A stretch of 64,000 nt of DNA from Kordia jejudonensis (lineage in GTDB: Bacteria > Bacteroidota > Bacteroidia > Flavobacteriales > Flavobacteriaceae), in contig NZ_LBMG01000021.1 in assembly GCF_001005315.1 (NCBI RefSeq), positions 1-64,000 of the forward strand. Reading direction: 5' to 3'. The translations under genes and the position numbers were made by a program. Below are positions 61,381-64,000 of this stretch, piece after piece. Position 1 is the stretch's first letter, and each line of letters opens with the position of its first letter. Under the pieces are notes generated by a model that was not told where the DNA came from, ran no database searches, and saw only the letters and a program-made list of their open reading frames with translations.

Positions 61381-62097
61381 TTATGGCAAAGGTTGAATGT
61401 CAGTTGGTACTTTATCAATGTGAATTTCAAAATGTAAGGATTGATTCTCTTTAATTCCTTTTGTAATATCAGAAATTTTCAAGTTGAGCGTGTCAATAGA
61501 ACCTTTTGTATTCCGTTTGATGTAGCCGTGATTGTCATTAATTAACTCATAAATGTCTAATTGTAAACCACTGTAATAGTTATATTTTGCCAAATTGTTT
61601 TTAATGTTGTCTTTCGTTGCAAATACATTGGGTAAAATTCCAAACAGCGTAGAACAAAAGAAAACGCCAATAAAAGTAGCTTTTAGGTAATAGTTTTTTG
61701 TATTATCCCAACCACCTTTTAAGACTAAAAAACCTAAAATTCCAGAGAGTACAGAAAACACCGTAAAGAATCCTGAAAAAGTATAATTGTAGGCGCTATA
61801 CGTTTTAAAAATATATAAATACGATTCTTTAATATCCGCAATCATACGAAACTGTTCTTTCAGTTGTGTCACTTCACGAATGTCCGAAGTTGCAGCATTT
61901 AGTGCTTTTTGAATGGTAATATCTCGCTTTTCAAAAATAGAAACCATTGTTTCCGCAGTTTCATAATACAAACGAATAGTAACGATAAAAGCAATACTCA
62001 CAATGAGTGTAACGATGAGAACGTAGCCAATTTTTAAATAATTTTCTCTAAAAACGGTTTTAAAGCCTTTCGATTCTTTTGGTGGGTCATTTTCCAT
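61381..62097 (-). CDS. Membrane protein of unknown function
   Basis: A 238-residue protein. Transmembrane helices are predicted at about 20-43 (VLIVTLIVSIAFIVTI), 103-123 and 135-155, with a periplasmic loop between the first two containing a helical E/K/Q-rich segment (FEKRDITIQKALNAATSD). The C-terminal part (about 155-238) is soluble. No family recognised. It precedes the SH3 lipoprotein group, separated by 268 bp, and diverges from the outer-membrane barrel gene. Confidence 0.75.
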   Translation of the reverse strand: MENDPPKESKGFKTVFRENYLKIGYVLIVTLIVSIAFIVTIRLYYETAETMVSIFEKRDITIQKALNAATSDIREVTQLKEQFRMIADIKESYLYIFKTYSAYNYTFSGFFTVFSVLSGILGFLVLKGGWDNTKNYYLKATFIGVFFCSTLFGILPNVFATKDNIKNNLAKYNYYSGLQLDIYELINDNHGYIKRNTKGSIDTLNLKISDITKGIKENQSLHFEIHIDKVPTDIQPLP

Positions 62098-62318
62098 AAT
62101 ATATACATTTAATTTTTTGGGCTATTCAATTGTATACAGGAGGATTTTAATATAAAAAGATTAGAGATTTCTAAAATAGAAAACTTCATGGGAAAAATCT
62201 AATGAATTGTTAAAATCATGAAGAAATTGTCCGATTTTTTGCTCCATGAAAGATTTCGGATATTAAAATTCTCAAGATGCAATAAACTTGTTTCATATTA
62301 ATTTTTAAATGATTTCTT

Positions 62319-63053
62319 ATGACGTTATTTGCTAGATTCTTGATTGTATGTGCATTTTTAAATGTATTTCCTTTAATCGTATTTTCTCAAAATGATACAA
62401 TTTCAAAAACAAAAAGTAACAAACTCTATTTTGCGACACACATTTTTTTAGGACAAGGTTTTACCAATGGTTATAAACCAGAAGGTGCTTTGAGTGTAAA
62501 CATTCAATTTCAAGGAGAAGAACGCTTTGGATTTGGATTCGATATGACATTGATAAGTCCTGAAAGTAAAGGATTTACCGATAATCCTCCAGCAAATTTA
62601 ATTTCTAATTATTCAGAAGGCGCTAGCGAGCCTTTTTCGACTGTTAATCAAAATGGAGCACCATATGCTGATCGTTTTCGAGCGTATAGTTTATATATAT
62701 CTAAAGGCTTTAAGCCAAGAGATCGAGTAGTGATAGATTTTCAAGCAGGTTTTTCGTTGTATCAAATGAAACGAAGTTCATATACGTATAGATATTTTCC
62801 CAGAATTAATGTTACCCCTAATTTTTTTGGGACTAGTGGTGGCAATGCACCATATGTACTAGTAAATGAAATAGAAGGTTCTGAAACATTTAGAGTAGGC
62901 GCCTATTTTAGAATCAATAGCATTGTCCGATTTCGAAAAAGAACCGTATTATCGTTATCTCCTTTTGCACATTTGAATGGAGAACAATCTTTTTACGGAA
63001 TACAATTAGGAGTTGCTTTTGGAAGAAAATACAAGTCAAATATCCTAAAATAA
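62319..63053 (+). CDS. Predicted outer-membrane beta-barrel protein
   Basis: A 244-residue protein with a signal peptide (about 1-24, ending VFSQ). The mature region is strand-rich (LYFATHIFLGQGFT, GFGFDMTLISPES, RVVIDFQAGFSLYQMKR, VLSLSPFAHLNG, FYGIQLGVAFG), fitting an outer-membrane barrel of about eight to ten strands. The family is not recognised. It converges on the 197-residue gene with only 10 bp between stops. Confidence 0.75.
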   Translation: MTLFARFLIVCAFLNVFPLIVFSQNDTISKTKSNKLYFATHIFLGQGFTNGYKPEGALSVNIQFQGEERFGFGFDMTLISPESKGFTDNPPANLISNYSEGASEPFSTVNQNGAPYADRFRAYSLYISKGFKPRDRVVIDFQAGFSLYQMKRSSYTYRYFPRINVTPNFFGTSGGNAPYVLVNEIEGSETFRVGAYFRINSIVRFRKRTVLSLSPFAHLNGEQSFYGIQLGVAFGRKYKSNILK

Positions 63054-63063
63054 TGATTACATA

Positions 63064-63657
63064 TTAACAAGAATGTTTTTTTCTCGGACCTGCATTTGGA
63101 AAAAATTGAGGTAAAAATGATTCGCTATCGTCATCAAAACGATCTTTATATCTGCATAAAATATCTTCAATAGCATTGCAATGTAAATCAGTTTGTTGAA
63201 ATGCTTCTGGAAGTTCTTCCTTATAAATAAACTTTCGGTTGGGGAGTTTTCCTAAAATCTTTTCTGCGCCAACTTTTACGCCAGCGTGTAAATATATTTT
63301 GTTAGGAAAGATATCTAAATAAGCACCAATTCGTTCGGCAGTATCATATAATGCAAGTGTTCCAATACCACTCGTTTTATAACGTGTTACCTTTTCAAGC
63401 AATTCTTCAAAAGAAGTCGCTTGTTCCAAATCTGAAGCGTGATCCGTAAGATGAACTGCAAATTTTTCTAAAAGTATTGGCTTCAATCGGTATTGATGTG
63501 GATTCTTTTTTCCTTCATGATTTCTTGCCGTTGCCGCAACAAATATTGCTTCTTCAATAGAATTTTGCGCCGCGCAATGTGAAATCCAAGTGTCAGGATT
63601 CAATGCGATATCAGTTTTATAATGATGGATAATTTCCTCAAACCTTTTATCTGTCAT
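63064..63657 (-). CDS. Unknown cytoplasmic protein
   Basis: A 197-residue protein with no signal peptide. A possible helix-hairpin-helix-like stretch (YKTSGIGTLALYDTAERIGAYL, about 93-114) precedes HAGVKVGAEKILG. The C terminus is polar. The sequence has several His and Cys residues but no clear metal motif. I know no family. It starts 9 bp after the SGNH hydrolase gene on the same strand. Confidence 0.7.
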   Translation of the reverse strand: MTDKRFEEIIHHYKTDIALNPDTWISHCAAQNSIEEAIFVAATARNHEGKKNPHQYRLKPILLEKFAVHLTDHASDLEQATSFEELLEKVTRYKTSGIGTLALYDTAERIGAYLDIFPNKIYLHAGVKVGAEKILGKLPNRKFIYKEELPEAFQQTDLHCNAIEDILCRYKDRFDDDSESFLPQFFPNAGPRKKHSC

Positions 63658-63666
63658 AGTACTAAA

Positions 63667-64000
63667 TTAAATAATCTTTTTCGTTTTTATATACTCTGCC
63701 ACATCTCGCGCCCAAACTTGATATGCCAATTCAGAAGGATGCACGCCATCACTAAAAAAATCTGCGGGAGTTGCATCTAAATTCATACGATCGATAAAAT
63801 CGTCATACGTAATCGTTCGGGAATAATAATGTACGTTTTCACATCCTTGAACAACTTTTTCAAGTTCTTTGCCAAGCAATTGGACTAAGTTTCCAATGAC
63901 AAACCGGATGGCACCTGTAAATGCTGGAAACTCTTTAATTGGTGGCATATTGATAAAAACAATCGGCGTTTCTGGATAGGAAATACGAATTTTAGCAATC
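63667..64000 (-). CDS. SGNH-type hydrolase, partial (N terminus beyond the window)
   Basis: At least 110 residues of the C-terminal part are visible; the frame is open to the window edge and upstream residues (RISYPETPIVFINMPP) read as protein, so the true start lies outside. The block V motif DGVHPSELAYQVWARDVAEYI supplies the Asp-X-X-His catalytic pair of SGNH/GDSL esterases. The Ser block is not in the window. Substrate unknown. It is 9 bp upstream of the 197-residue gene. Confidence 0.8.
   Translation of the reverse strand, partial: IAKIRISYPETPIVFINMPPIKEFPAFTGAIRFVIGNLVQLLGKELEKVVQGCENVHYYSRTITYDDFIDRMNLDATPADFFSDGVHPSELAYQVWARDVAEYIKTKKII

Overview
The window is a low-GC chromosomal segment from a member of the Bacteroidota, most likely the family Flavobacteriaceae and possibly close to Kordia (the genus is a guess). 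Supporting signs are TAnnTTTG -7 promoter elements, a type IX secretion C-terminal sorting domain, a BspA-type surface protein, LytTR and TPR/beta-propeller two-component systems, PorT-like outer-membrane barrels, many lipoproteins, and a division and cell wall (dcw) cluster with the Bacteroidota gene order and no ddl.

0-19 kb: a small unknown gene, engB and an alpha/beta hydrolase. Then comes the whole dcw cluster on the plus strand: mraZ-rsmH-ftsL-ftsI-murE-mraY-murD-ftsW-murG-murC-ftsQ-ftsA-ftsZ, followed by a terminator and a YqeY-like gene. It starts at an apparent MraZ operator of three TGGTA repeats at 10-bp spacing. Gaps inside the cluster hold heptanucleotide tracts and a duplicated intergenic element.

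19-28 kb: tRNA-Arg(TCG) with a terminator, then a 130-bp tandem repeat array with conserved stem-loops that ends at another terminator. Next come a two-gene envelope operon of unknown function, a lipoprotein beta-carbonic anhydrase, a DUF2490 protein, an orphan gene and a TPR histidine kinase/LytTR regulator pair.

28-38 kb: an unknown protein, a 1570-residue multidomain surface protein, and a beta-propeller histidine kinase with its NarL-type regulator.

38-47 kb: an AlkC/AlkD-like DNA repair protein, then a probable acetate module: DUF4212 small subunit plus sodium/solute symporter, a membrane TPR protein with a C-terminal helix-turn-helix, an outer-membrane barrel, two lipoproteins, and acetyl-CoA synthetase. 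Two of the middle genes share a palindromic operator-like site.

47-56 kb: an operon of a B12-binding radical SAM enzyme, a membrane protein and a secreted protein. Divergent from it is a 51-residue GG-leader peptide gene; a second GG-leader precursor lies 4 kb away. A DEAD-box helicase, a type IX-secreted beta-helix protein, a YitT transporter-like protein and a sulfatase complete this part.

56-64 kb: poorly characterised envelope genes: a 121/507-residue pair, a convergent group with an SH3 lipoprotein, an outer-membrane barrel, an unknown protein and an SGNH hydrolase cut by the window edge.

The most unusual items are the 130-bp repeat array, the two GG-leader peptides with the nearby radical SAM enzyme, the repeat family placed inside large terminator hairpins, and the uncharacterised envelope modules at 20-22.7 kb and 56.4-62.1 kb.
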